Positions 51,838 through 61,082 of a stretch of 64,000 nt of DNA are shown here, one piece after another. The DNA is from Lactiplantibacillus pentosus (GTDB lineage: Bacteria; Bacillota; Bacilli; Lactobacillales; Lactobacillaceae). Location: NCBI RefSeq assembly GCF_003641185.1, contig NZ_CP032757.1, forward strand, positions 2,852,001-2,916,000, written 5' to 3'. The notes below the pieces were generated by a model. It did not search any database. It was not told where the DNA came from and saw nothing but the letters and a program-made list of their open reading frames with translations. How positions within the stretch are numbered: the first letter of the stretch is position 1; the number at the start of each line of letters is the position of its first letter. The position numbers and the translations under genes are program-made.

Positions 51838-53670
51838 TTAAAACGCGCCACCGCCAGAACCGCCACCAAAGCCACCGGAACTCCCGCCAGAGAAGCCGCC
51901 AGAACCACCGGATGGCGAACTCGCACTACCGGAAGCATCCAGGGCGCCACTAAAGCTGTCGTTGATGGCACCAGACAGGTCAAAGTCCACCCCGCCGTAA
52001 CCGTAAAACAGTGGGTAGTAGATCAGCATCCCAGTCGCCAACGCTTCCGTGCCAAAATCAATGGCTAACTGCTTGGTGACTTGATTCGGCAGTCCAAAGG
52101 CAGCCGCATAGGGTAACAATTGCTCCCATAAAATCAGGTCGCCGACTTCGGCTGTATTGAAATGACCGATATCTTTCATCATCCGCCGCAAGCCGTTAAT
52201 CTGGTTGCGCAATGCCAACCCTTCATCAGTATTGATGGCGATGCGTTTGCGCTGAACAAGCCAGCTGACCCAGAAAATAATGGCCGCTAGCACCGCAAGC
52301 CCGGCCATGATCATCGCGGCAGTGGCACTGACAAATCCGCCGGCCACTGTCGCCAGTCCACCCAAAATTGTGACCACGACTGCCGCTGTCAACCAGCGAT
52401 TCCGAATCTGATAGTTATTTTCATCTTGAAAGCTAGCGACCGTCTGATTGATTTCACGTTGCCACTTGCTGAACCACTTGCCGAGCCGTCCAGCTTTGTC
52501 TCGTTTGCCATACTTTTTAAGGTCGGTCAGTTTGAAGTGACCGTCGACCGCAACTTTGTCAAAACAATGTGCTAGAAATGAGTTCGTGACTGGTTTTAAC
52601 TGGGTCAACTGCACATCTGGGCGCCGCTTCCCTTCAAGCGTCTCAATCGTAAGTTCCCGCTCAGCCGCTGCACGTAAAATTTCAGCCGTCAAGGCATCCG
52701 TATTCGGTGATTTTTGTGCCCATAGTGATTCCGCAACAGCCGGCGTCACTGGTGGCACCTCAAATGAGTGATTGATTGGAATCGGCTGCTGATGACGCTT
52801 GGCCGGGTGACGCACAAACCACCAACTATAACCGGCTATCGCCACTAACCACGCAACGACCGCGACACCAAAAGCCACCTGTCTAATCAGCCGATTACGC
52901 CGCCGTTTAGCATTAGCTTCCTGCGCCAACTTGGCTTCTTGCTGCTGCACGGCCGCCTTGCGCTTGGTCGTTTCCGTCCGTGCATTGGCGCTGGTGACCG
53001 TCGTTGGAAATAGCAGGTGACTTTCAACAAACTGGTTGGCCGGATTGTGTTTCAACGTCATCGTGACCCGCCCAGCCTGGCGATTGACCGTCGTCTGTCC
53101 GCTCAACGGACCATGTGTCCATGCTTGCAAGGCCTGCACGTTTTTAGCCGGCAACTGAATCACGATTTTGACATTTTCTAATGGCACGTCCCAGCCGCTA
53201 CCAATGACTTTCCAGTTCAATTCCGCCGTATCGGCATAGTTCGTAATGACACCTTGAAGTTGATAGCGATAAACCACCCGCAAGCGGTCCCCATCTTGTA
53301 CCGACCGATAGAGTTTGACCCGCATCTGCTTGGTGTTTTGCGTTAGTTCATAAGTATTATTATTCTCAAGATTACCAGCACTGGCCGGAATCACCATACC
53401 ACCGTTTAGTTGCGTGGTGACCTTTTGCAGCTTGGCGCCCTGAATGCCCCGTAAATCCTGAACGTTGAAGACCCCGTGATAGTCATCATCAAATTGATAA
53501 TTGACCGTCTGTGTCACATTCGCACTGCCATCGCGTTGAATTGCCACGTTAACATGATACTGATTGATATCGTAATCCGCCGACGCCGGCAAGGCTAAGC
53601 TCGCCCACCAGCAGAGTCCCACCAGAAATCCCAGCAGGGCCAACCAGTTGACTCGTCCCTTTTTCCACAT
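51838..53670 (-). CDS. DUF2207 membrane protein with glycine-rich tail
   Basis: A 610-aa protein from ATG 53670 (GGGGTGA 7 bases before it; the longer frame to 53826 overlaps the divergent UvrA-like start). Signal peptide LLGFLVGLCWWASLALPASA, a DUF2207 extracellular domain (YDINQYHVNVAIQRDGSANV, about 25-270), a helix (about 310-330), a cytoplasmic domain and two helices (about 430-480), then a tail of GGSSGGFGGGSGGG at the C-terminus. Family members are cell-surface/membrane proteins of unknown function. Divergent from a UvrA paralogue with a short shared region. Confidence 0.86.
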   Translation of the reverse strand: MWKKGRVNWLALLGFLVGLCWWASLALPASADYDINQYHVNVAIQRDGSANVTQTVNYQFDDDYHGVFNVQDLRGIQGAKLQKVTTQLNGGMVIPASAGNLENNNTYELTQNTKQMRVKLYRSVQDGDRLRVVYRYQLQGVITNYADTAELNWKVIGSGWDVPLENVKIVIQLPAKNVQALQAWTHGPLSGQTTVNRQAGRVTMTLKHNPANQFVESHLLFPTTVTSANARTETTKRKAAVQQQEAKLAQEANAKRRRNRLIRQVAFGVAVVAWLVAIAGYSWWFVRHPAKRHQQPIPINHSFEVPPVTPAVAESLWAQKSPNTDALTAEILRAAAERELTIETLEGKRRPDVQLTQLKPVTNSFLAHCFDKVAVDGHFKLTDLKKYGKRDKAGRLGKWFSKWQREINQTVASFQDENNYQIRNRWLTAAVVVTILGGLATVAGGFVSATAAMIMAGLAVLAAIIFWVSWLVQRKRIAINTDEGLALRNQINGLRRMMKDIGHFNTAEVGDLILWEQLLPYAAAFGLPNQVTKQLAIDFGTEALATGMLIYYPLFYGYGGVDFDLSGAINDSFSGALDASGSASSPSGGSGGFSGGSSGGFGGGSGGGAF

Positions 53671-53817
53671 ACACTTCACCCCATATCCCCATTTAATGAT
53701 TAGCCTAAGTGTATCATATTCGCCGCCAGTCCGGGCAGCTGACAATTGCGGCGCTTTTTTAGGCAAAACGAGACTTTTGTTGTAGCATGGAAAGTGACAT
53801 GAAGGGAGACGTGCACG

Positions 53818-56325
53818 ATGCCACAAACAACGTTACCGACCCACATTCAAGTGCGGGGCGCACACGTCAATAATTTAAAAAATCTCGATATTGATATACC
53901 ACTGAACGAATTCGTTGCGATCACCGGCCGGAGTGGCTCCGGTAAGTCATCGCTCGCAATGGGCGTGCTCTATGCAGAGGGGGCCCGCCGTTACTTAAAT
54001 GCGCTTTCGACCTTTACGCGCCGGCGAATCAATCAAGTCGGCAAAGCCAGTGTCGATTCCGTACAATACCTGCCATCCGCACTAGCGTTACGCCAACGGC
54101 CTCAGGTACCAGGCGTCCGTTCAACGGTCGGCACGATGTCAGAAAGCCTGAACATTCTCCGTTTGGCCTTCTCACGACTCAGTTCAACCATTTGTCCCAA
54201 TGGGCACCGGATGCCGCCAACGCTGGATGTCGCCGAAAATGACGGCTATGTCACCTGTCCGACCTGTGGCGTTGAATTTCGCGCACCGGGCGCTGAAGAC
54301 TTTGCCTTTAATTCAGCGGGGGCCTGCCCAACGTGCGGTGGCTTAGGCCAAGTGCGTCAAATCGATCCATCGCTGATTATCGCTGATGAGAACCAGACGA
54401 TTGAGGAAGGCGCTGTTGCTTCTTGGCACCTCCCCGGCCGTAATTTTATGCCGATCGTTGCCCGCGAGATTGGGATTCCCATCGATATCCCCTACAAGGA
54501 CCTCAGTGCCAGCGATAAGGAACGCGTCTTACACGGCCCGAAGCAAACGGTCGCCATCAATATCCCGAGTTCTAAGGGAAAAATTTTTCATATGGACAAC
54601 GCGGTGTATGAGAACGCCTTTGCCGCCGTCGAAGACAGTATGGCAACGACCAAAAACGAACGTGCCATCACCCGGCTGAATCGCTTCTACAAATTCGATA
54701 CTTGTCCGGATTGCCACGGGTCCCGGTTCAATCCCCAACTCCTGAAGCAAGAATTGAATGGTAAAAATATTGCAACAGTCAGCGACATGACCGTTGCTGA
54801 CCTGCACCAGTTTGCGGGCACGATTGTCCCCTGGCTACCCGCTAAAATGCACCATCTGGGGCAATCGCTGGTTGACGAATTGTTGCTAAGCTTGCAACCG
54901 ATGGAAGAACTGGGTCTGGATTACCTGACACTCAGTCGCGCCGGCGCGACCCTCTCAACTGGTGAATTGCAACGGATTCAGCTTGGGCGGACCTTGCGAA
55001 GTGCGACGACCGGCGTCTTGTACGTCCTCGATGAACCTTCCGTCGGGTTGCATCCCGCCAACGTTGACGGCTTGATCAAAGCATTCCGCGGCTTAGTCGC
55101 CCAAGGTAACTCAGTCGTTGTCGTGGACCATGACACCAGTATTATTAGTGCGGCCGACGATGTCATCGAAATCGGTCCAGGCGCCGGCAAACACGGTGGT
55201 ACGGTTGTTGGTCAGGGTACCGTGGCCGCTATCAAACAAGATTCGAATTCCTTGATTGCGCCATTCCTCAATGGTAGCGTGCAACTGCGCGAGCGGCCGG
55301 TACTCACGGATAAGGCCCTCTGGCAAAAAGGCGCGCTTTCGATTGAGGTCGCCCATCACTTTAACATCCAGGACATCACGGCGCGGATTCCTAAGAACCG
55401 TTTCACGACCGTCACGGGGATGAGTGGTGCCGGCAAAACCACGCTGGTCTTGGATAGTTTAATTCCCGCATTGACCGCCAGTGCGCAGAAACGCCCCTTA
55501 CCCGCGCACGTCAAGGCGTTTGATGCCAATCATATTCGCCACGTTGTCACGGTCGACTCAGTCCCGGTTGGGAAAAACGTCCGCTCAACCGTTGCGACGT
55601 ATACCAATATTTTGGACCAGTTACGCAAGCTATTTGCGGCCACCCCGGCAGCGCAAGACCACGGCTGGACGGCCAGTCAATTCTCCTACAACGTGGCTGC
55701 CGGCGCTTGCCCAACCTGTGGCGGAACCGGCCAGATTTCGCTCGACGTCCAGTACTTGCCAGACATCACCGAAGTTTGTCCACAATGTCACGGCAAACGC
55801 TACAATAAGCAAACGTTGACGGTAAAATGGCATGACTATTCGATTGCCGACATCCTCGATATGTCCGTGGACGAAGCGCTCCCCGTCTTTGAAAACCAGA
55901 CCGCCATCGAAAACACGCTCCAGATTCTGCATGACATGGGACTCGGCTACCTGTTGTTAGGTGAAAGTACGCCAGCACTCTCTGGTGGTGAAGCTCAGCG
56001 ACTTAAGCTGACCTCCCGGATTGGCAAACGTCAGGCCGGAACCCTGTTTGTCTTCGACGAACCTTCCGTGGGCCTGCACCCCTTGGATATTCAACAACTG
56101 GTCAAAGTCTTCGACCAACTGATTCAACAGGGCGCCACGGTCATTGCCATCGAGCATGACCTGGACGTCATCGCCAACGCCGATTACGTGATCGACATGG
56201 GCCCCGCTGGTGGTATCAATGGCGGAAACATTGTCGCCACTGGGACACCAGTTGCAGTCAGTGAAAATTCCGGTAGTGTGACTGGAAAATACTTGAAGGC
56301 CCATCTGGCGTTATTTCGGAAGTAA
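53818..56325 (+). CDS. UvrA-like ABC ATPase (UvrA2 type)
   Basis: An 835-aa excinuclease A paralogue: two ATPase sites (GRSGSGKSSL and GMSGAGKTTL; LSTGELQRIQLG and LSGGEAQRLKL signatures), and two zinc modules (CPTCGVEF...CPTCGG and CPTCGG...CPQCHG). It is about 100 residues shorter than housekeeping UvrA (about 940-950 aa), consistent with the UvrA2 class that lacks the UvrB-interaction insertion; such proteins are linked to drug or DNA-binding antibiotic tolerance. GGGAG precedes the ATG. Monocistronic with a strong terminator. Confidence 0.9.
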   Translation: MPQTTLPTHIQVRGAHVNNLKNLDIDIPLNEFVAITGRSGSGKSSLAMGVLYAEGARRYLNALSTFTRRRINQVGKASVDSVQYLPSALALRQRPQVPGVRSTVGTMSESLNILRLAFSRLSSTICPNGHRMPPTLDVAENDGYVTCPTCGVEFRAPGAEDFAFNSAGACPTCGGLGQVRQIDPSLIIADENQTIEEGAVASWHLPGRNFMPIVAREIGIPIDIPYKDLSASDKERVLHGPKQTVAINIPSSKGKIFHMDNAVYENAFAAVEDSMATTKNERAITRLNRFYKFDTCPDCHGSRFNPQLLKQELNGKNIATVSDMTVADLHQFAGTIVPWLPAKMHHLGQSLVDELLLSLQPMEELGLDYLTLSRAGATLSTGELQRIQLGRTLRSATTGVLYVLDEPSVGLHPANVDGLIKAFRGLVAQGNSVVVVDHDTSIISAADDVIEIGPGAGKHGGTVVGQGTVAAIKQDSNSLIAPFLNGSVQLRERPVLTDKALWQKGALSIEVAHHFNIQDITARIPKNRFTTVTGMSGAGKTTLVLDSLIPALTASAQKRPLPAHVKAFDANHIRHVVTVDSVPVGKNVRSTVATYTNILDQLRKLFAATPAAQDHGWTASQFSYNVAAGACPTCGGTGQISLDVQYLPDITEVCPQCHGKRYNKQTLTVKWHDYSIADILDMSVDEALPVFENQTAIENTLQILHDMGLGYLLLGESTPALSGGEAQRLKLTSRIGKRQAGTLFVFDEPSVGLHPLDIQQLVKVFDQLIQQGATVIAIEHDLDVIANADYVIDMGPAGGINGGNIVATGTPVAVSENSGSVTGKYLKAHLALFRK

Positions 56326-56460
56326 CTTAACGGCGTGGATGCAGCGAGCATTGAAGTGATGACCCTGCCCGGCAGCTCAACTGGTTTCACGATTGTTGTC
56401 GCGGTTAGGCTATACCGGCAATTAACGACAATTTAATACTGAAAAAACAGTTCAATAATA

Positions 56461-56510
56461 ATAAGCGTGCCATCTCGAAACTTGTCATAAGTTCGAGATG
56501 GCACGCTTAT
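56461..56510. terminator. Bidirectional terminator
   Basis: ATAAGCGTGCCATCTCGAA...TTCGAGATGGCACGCTTAT hairpin with one bulge between converging UvrA-like and MFS genes. Confidence 0.92.
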
Positions 56511-56549
56511 TGACTTTACCGGTCGATTATTCAGTTGACCTGAATAATC

Positions 56550-57773
56550 TTAAATTGACGCGGATCGATGTGCATAAATCGCCCAAACGAATGCCACCAA
56601 GCACAGACCAATCGCCAGCAGACAGGAGGCGTTGGTCCCAACCCAGTTGTATAACAAGACGATTCCGACACTACCGATTGGCGCCGCCAGCGTAACGATC
56701 GAACTAATTGTGCCAAAAAATGATCCGGTCAATTCCGGTTCAACCTCCCGCATCATAATCGCAAACATCTTCGGGTCTAGTTTGCCACTAATAAAGCCCA
56801 CCGCAAACATTCCGACTAAAATCAAAGTGAGCCGCGGCCACCACAACAAAATGGTATAAGTCAGCGCTGGCGCCAGGATTGCGACCAACAACAATTGATA
56901 TAATGAGCAACGGTCAAACCAGGTCGTTTTGGTCACACCGCCCAGCACGTTGCCGGCAATCAACACGATGTTGACTAACAGAATCGCCACCGAATAGCTG
57001 ACGTGCAGTTGGGGTGCTAGACTGATGAATTTCAAATTCAAAATGGCGTCGAGGCTCATCGTGGCCACGTTTAAAATCATTAAATTACCGAGATAACTCA
57101 CCGCGTCCATCCCAGTCACGTTGCGCATGACACGCTGGATTACCGGCCAGACGGGCAACTGCTGCGGTGACGTGACCATCGTTTCGGTCGTTTTGATCGT
57201 CGTGCGACCAATCAATAAACAGCCTGCTGCCAGAATGAAAGTCAGCGCATTGATTATCCCAGCAAGTGCATAGTTGTGGCTTTGGGCAATAATCAGGACC
57301 CCCAGCGTCTGCCCCAAGGGTTCAATTAGCGTCCCCACACTGGAATTAACGCCCATCACTTGTTGCCGGCTGGCAGGCGCAATGCGCGCTTGAATCACAA
57401 TTGTCAGTAGATTACCACCATAGCGACCGAGCACGTCGGAAACAAAATTAATCACGACTACGATGTAAAATACCCAAGCCGTCTCCTGATTGATGATACG
57501 TGCCAAAATCAAGTACAGCCCCGCTTGAACCAGTTTGGTGCTGATCAGCCAATTCGTTTTCTTTTGCGTCTGGTCAGCAAACCGCCCCGTCAGTCCACCG
57601 AAGACATATGGCACCACCGTTGCGACCGAGACGACGGAGACGAACCAGTGAGGATTTGAGAATCCTTTCGCATAGGTCAGCAGGATAATATTGAACAGGC
57701 TCACGCCCAGCGTCGTGAAAAAATTGGCGCTCAGAATTGTTTGCAACGTCCGATTTCGTAATAATTGAAGCAT
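56550..57773 (-). CDS. MFS transporter, Rgg3-linked
   Basis: A 407-aa 12-helix MFS protein (MLQLLRNRTLQTILSANFF...). FGGLTGRFADQTQKKTNWLISTKL is the motif A loop. The ATG at 57773 has GGCGGTGAT 5-8 bases upstream; a start five codons earlier overlaps the site. Divergent from the third Rgg-type regulator with about 100 bases between start codons, so it is probably its target. Exported substrate unknown. Confidence 0.87.
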   Translation of the reverse strand: MLQLLRNRTLQTILSANFFTTLGVSLFNIILLTYAKGFSNPHWFVSVVSVATVVPYVFGGLTGRFADQTQKKTNWLISTKLVQAGLYLILARIINQETAWVFYIVVVINFVSDVLGRYGGNLLTIVIQARIAPASRQQVMGVNSSVGTLIEPLGQTLGVLIIAQSHNYALAGIINALTFILAAGCLLIGRTTIKTTETMVTSPQQLPVWPVIQRVMRNVTGMDAVSYLGNLMILNVATMSLDAILNLKFISLAPQLHVSYSVAILLVNIVLIAGNVLGGVTKTTWFDRCSLYQLLLVAILAPALTYTILLWWPRLTLILVGMFAVGFISGKLDPKMFAIMMREVEPELTGSFFGTISSIVTLAAPIGSVGIVLLYNWVGTNASCLLAIGLCLVAFVWAIYAHRSASI

Positions 57774-57872
57774 GTTGATCACCGCCATTAAATTAATAGC
57801 CTTAGCTTACCCTGCTGCAGCATGGTACAATCAACAAGTAGGTTGCATATATGCCACATAAAGGAGATTGCG

Positions 57873-58769
57873 ATGGCGACAATTGGCGAAACGATTCATC
57901 AGATTCGGTTAACAAAGGGTCTTACACAGCAGGAAGTCTATAGCGGCATCATCTCACGTTCGTTTGCCTCCCGGTTTGAATCCGGTGCAAATGACATCGG
58001 TGCTAGCAAGTTATTTGCGATTTTAGATAACCTGGCCATCTCAGCTGACGAGTTACGGTTTATTCACCAGAATTATCAGCTGTCGCCTTATGAACAGGCT
58101 TTGGCGACGATTCAGCAGGCCTATCGCGCCCAAAACTTTCCTGCGATGGCCGACTGGATACGTGACCATCAACATAGCGACCGCGCTTACGAACAGCTAG
58201 TCGCGAGTTACGCCAGCATTCTATTACAGACCTATGATCATCGCTCAATTCCCCTCACTTCGGCCACTCGCCCAGCGTTTGACCATTTGCGGCAAGCTAA
58301 GACTTGGACCCGTCAGGAATTAAAATTAATCCAGTTACTGGTACCAATCGTCGCCACTGTCGAAGGGCTGCCGGCATTAACGCCGCTCACCACTAAAATG
58401 GTGACTAATTGCACTCGCTATCAAACGACTTGGGGTGACCCATTCCACGTTCTAAGTGATTTAATTGCCTATTATGGCGCCTGCTTTCAAGTCCAACTGA
58501 ACTTTCATGATTTTGCTGCAGCCCGTGAACTACGAGCCAAGCTCACGGCCATTTCCAGTCAGCAACTCAATTGGGATGGCCGTCTCGATCAGCAATTTTG
58601 GCTCGGAATTTGGGCGTTATACTTTGGCGACTGGCAGGCCGGTAATACGCTACTAGATGAAATCTTTGCCCTCGAAGCGCGTCACCAGCCGCGAATCGAC
58701 AACACTATATTCGCAATTCGGCGTGTCCGAACACAACAGGCACGGGCCTATCGCGAGGAACACACTTAA
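57873..58769 (+). CDS. Rgg/GadR/MutR-family regulator 3
   Basis: A 298-aa protein with an XRE helix-turn-helix (MATIGETIHQIRLTKGLTQQ, EVYSGIISRSFASRFESGANDIGASKLFAILDNLAIS) and a helical C-terminal domain. AAGGAG 8 bases before ATG 57873 supports this start over a frame from 57822. Divergent from an MFS exporter. TACAAT near 57827 could be its -10. It is the third Rgg-exporter pair in the window; its homology to the other two is in the HTH and overall layout, not in long identical stretches. Confidence 0.88.
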   Translation: MATIGETIHQIRLTKGLTQQEVYSGIISRSFASRFESGANDIGASKLFAILDNLAISADELRFIHQNYQLSPYEQALATIQQAYRAQNFPAMADWIRDHQHSDRAYEQLVASYASILLQTYDHRSIPLTSATRPAFDHLRQAKTWTRQELKLIQLLVPIVATVEGLPALTPLTTKMVTNCTRYQTTWGDPFHVLSDLIAYYGACFQVQLNFHDFAAARELRAKLTAISSQQLNWDGRLDQQFWLGIWALYFGDWQAGNTLLDEIFALEARHQPRIDNTIFAIRRVRTQQARAYREEHT

Positions 58770-58788
58770 AATAGAGATGAATAATCAA

Positions 58789-58837
58789 AACGACGTCTCA
58801 CTAACACTGCTGTTCGTAGTGTTGGTGGGACGTCGTT
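58789..58837 (+). terminator. Terminator of Rgg3 gene
   Basis: AACGACGTC and GACGTCGTT with inner TCACTAACACT/AGTGTTGGTG pairs form a long hairpin followed by ATTT. Confidence 0.85.
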
Positions 58838-58925
58838 ATTTAGATTGACCAGTTGTCTATTAAAATATTTTCTTACAAATTTCCCCATAATCACTAAAGT
58901 CCCATCAAAAATTAGTTCAATACCA

Positions 58926-59534
58926 TCAATCTTCTCGCCCAAAAATTCTTTTGATATGTTCCTGAATATTAACAAAAGGGTCATCAGTCACCAAATTCGT
59001 CTGGGTAATTGCAAGACGCCTAGCATTACTAATGGCAGTAGAAACGCGATCTACGAGGAATTTATCGTATTCAGCACCCTTAAAACGCGCATAATCTTGA
59101 TTAAACCGACCGGGTGCTGATAGTTTACGATTCAGTTCAAGTTTAGTGTAGGCTTTGCTGAAATAGATAAAATGTAATAAAATCCATGCTTCAAAGTTTG
59201 TACTAGAGAAAATGATTTCAATTTCATTGGCACGCGCTAGTTTTTGTGCACGTTGAATATCAGTATGTGTCAGATCATCCCGGTCAAAAACCGCAAAGAC
59301 AGCATTAACTTGTCTCTTTTTCTTTAGTGGCCTCGTTTTATCAACAATTTCAGTAATTAGCTTAGTTCCTTTCATGCTATCCATAGATTCGATTTTTAAA
59401 CCGACCTGATGTGCCTGCACATTGGAACCGCGATACTTACGTCGAAGCATTTTAAAATATTCAACTTCTGATGTCCCTTCACAATAAATACCGATAATTT
59501 CTTTTAATGGCTTATTCTGCCGCTTTCTCCCCAT
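58926..59534 (-). CDS. RloB-like TOPRIM protein of a two-gene defence module
   Basis: A 202-aa RloB-family protein: IGIYCEGTSEVEYF carries the TOPRIM Glu and VFAVFDRDD the DxD metal motif. Family proteins are encoded beside AAA ATPases (RloA) in abortive-infection systems including lactococcal AbiL (AbiLi/AbiLii); they probably cleave or bind nucleic acid when triggered. Located two bases after the ATPase gene, so coupled in one operon. The base composition is lower in GC than the neighbouring transporter genes. Confidence 0.88.
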   Translation of the reverse strand: MGRKRQNKPLKEIIGIYCEGTSEVEYFKMLRRKYRGSNVQAHQVGLKIESMDSMKGTKLITEIVDKTRPLKKKRQVNAVFAVFDRDDLTHTDIQRAQKLARANEIEIIFSSTNFEAWILLHFIYFSKAYTKLELNRKLSAPGRFNQDYARFKGAEYDKFLVDRVSTAISNARRLAITQTNLVTDDPFVNIQEHIKRIFGRED

Positions 59535-59536
59535 AA

Positions 59537-60838
59537 CTAATGACCACTCAATTTCGTCATATTTTGTTCAGTATCAATCAGTGCATCCAGCATTTTATCA
59601 GGTTCAATGATTGGTGTTGCCCCAAACCGCCCCTCGACATAACGTTTCATATAGCTAATACCACCACGAGTCGTATGCCGAGTATCTTTAAAATCAAAAA
59701 GTGATGTCAGCTGACTTTCACCCTTAAAGTCCTTTTCAACTAAATAGATTTGGTCAGTGCGTAATTCAGAATCAAGTAATTGGAGTTCATGGGTGGTCAA
59801 GATGAATTGGTTCTGACTGGCGGCCGAATTGAATATCCGAATCATGGCTTGTGATAATTCTAAATGTAACGAATCATCAAATTCATCAAACAACAATGTT
59901 TTATGATTACCATTCAACTCGGCGTTGATAAAAGCTAACGCAATCATCAAGATTTTTTGCGTGCCACGAGACTCGCTTTCCATCGCCAAACTTTTGGTCC
60001 CAATCATGTTGCCAGCTTCATCATAAACTTTATGCACCGCGAATAATTTATTCATCATTTGATATGAAGAATATGATGGATACGACGGGTTAGCGGAAAA
60101 GGCCGCCAAATGACTGTCAGGCATCGTCGGCTGCTCATTAACTTCTAAATCAACGATATTGAAATCGGCAAAATGTAGAAAATTAAGCAACTGGTTTTTA
60201 ACCTGTTCATTCTTGGCTAGACCGACTAGTTCACTAACGACGGGTGTGGGCTGATAGTCACCGACAAACAATAAGTCTTCAGCAAACCAAGTGAATACTT
60301 CGGTCGCGACACAATCGTTGTTTTGCATTGCGGTATATAAGACCAGGCTGTTCTTTTTAGTGCGCTTTGCAACTTCATTTAGCGCTGGCACACTAGTCTT
60401 GAACCCTTGCGCTGAACGCTCAAAATAAACTTTGGGACGTCGTTTTTCAGTGATTGTCAGACATTCATAGCTAATTTGTTTGGCATTATACGAGAACTGA
60501 TAACCATAAATCCGCTGACCCACCGAAAAGGTCACGGAAAACGTTGTATCAGACAGTTGTGTCTCCGGTGCAAGCACAAACCGGTCAGCCGTTAGTAAGT
60601 CAGTCACCTTACCTGGATCATTCAAGACGATGGTCTGCATTTGCTTCAAGCCAGCCAGCAAATTGGATTTTCCTGAACCGTTGGGACCAAAAATCAATAA
60701 ATTCTTCAAGAGCCGTTTACCGTTCATGACGACCGTATGCGTTGCTTGAAATTTGCGTAATCGCTCGCCTGCTTCGGCTGACAACACGGTTTCGGCTTTA
60801 AATGATTTATAATTCTGCATGCTAAAATCGATTAACAT
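59537..60838 (-). CDS. RloA/AbiLi-like AAA ATPase
   Basis: A 433-aa AAA_15/SMC-like ATPase: Walker A LLIFGPNGSGKSNLLAG (about residue 50), signature-like region in ESRGTQKILMIALAF, Walker B TLLFDEFDDSLHLELS and a sensor His in TTHELQLLDS. MQNYKSFKAETVLSAEAG is the typical N-terminus. I start it at ATG 60838 with AAAGGAGG 8 bases upstream; a TTG three bases before is the alternative. With the RloB-like gene it forms a known type of phage-defence pair; sensing by the ATPase and effector action by the TOPRIM protein is established for related systems. Confidence 0.9.
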   Translation of the reverse strand: MLIDFSMQNYKSFKAETVLSAEAGERLRKFQATHTVVMNGKRLLKNLLIFGPNGSGKSNLLAGLKQMQTIVLNDPGKVTDLLTADRFVLAPETQLSDTTFSVTFSVGQRIYGYQFSYNAKQISYECLTITEKRRPKVYFERSAQGFKTSVPALNEVAKRTKKNSLVLYTAMQNNDCVATEVFTWFAEDLLFVGDYQPTPVVSELVGLAKNEQVKNQLLNFLHFADFNIVDLEVNEQPTMPDSHLAAFSANPSYPSYSSYQMMNKLFAVHKVYDEAGNMIGTKSLAMESESRGTQKILMIALAFINAELNGNHKTLLFDEFDDSLHLELSQAMIRIFNSAASQNQFILTTHELQLLDSELRTDQIYLVEKDFKGESQLTSLFDFKDTRHTTRGGISYMKRYVEGRFGATPIIEPDKMLDALIDTEQNMTKLSGH

Positions 60839-61013
60839 CAAATCCGCCTCCTTTTCCTAGTCTTGGTTGCACAATCAGTCGTTTATAACTAACACCATAC
60901 CACATTATGTCGTTTTTACGTGAATAAAGCGGCTTCGATTCTAATATAAGAGTAAAAACGACTGTTAATCACAGTAAGTCGTGATTAACCATCGAATTTC
61001 CCAACAATGCAAA

Positions 61014-61052
61014 AGCGGCATAGAAGCGTCCCATCGGACCTTCTATGCCGCT
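61014..61052. terminator. Bidirectional terminator
   Basis: AGCGGCATAGAAG and TTCTATGCCGCT pair around 14 bases, upstream of the RloAB promoter and downstream of the UMF1 gene. Confidence 0.8.
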
Positions 61053-61082
61053 AAATTTAACCCTTATTCATTGTCATTACAA

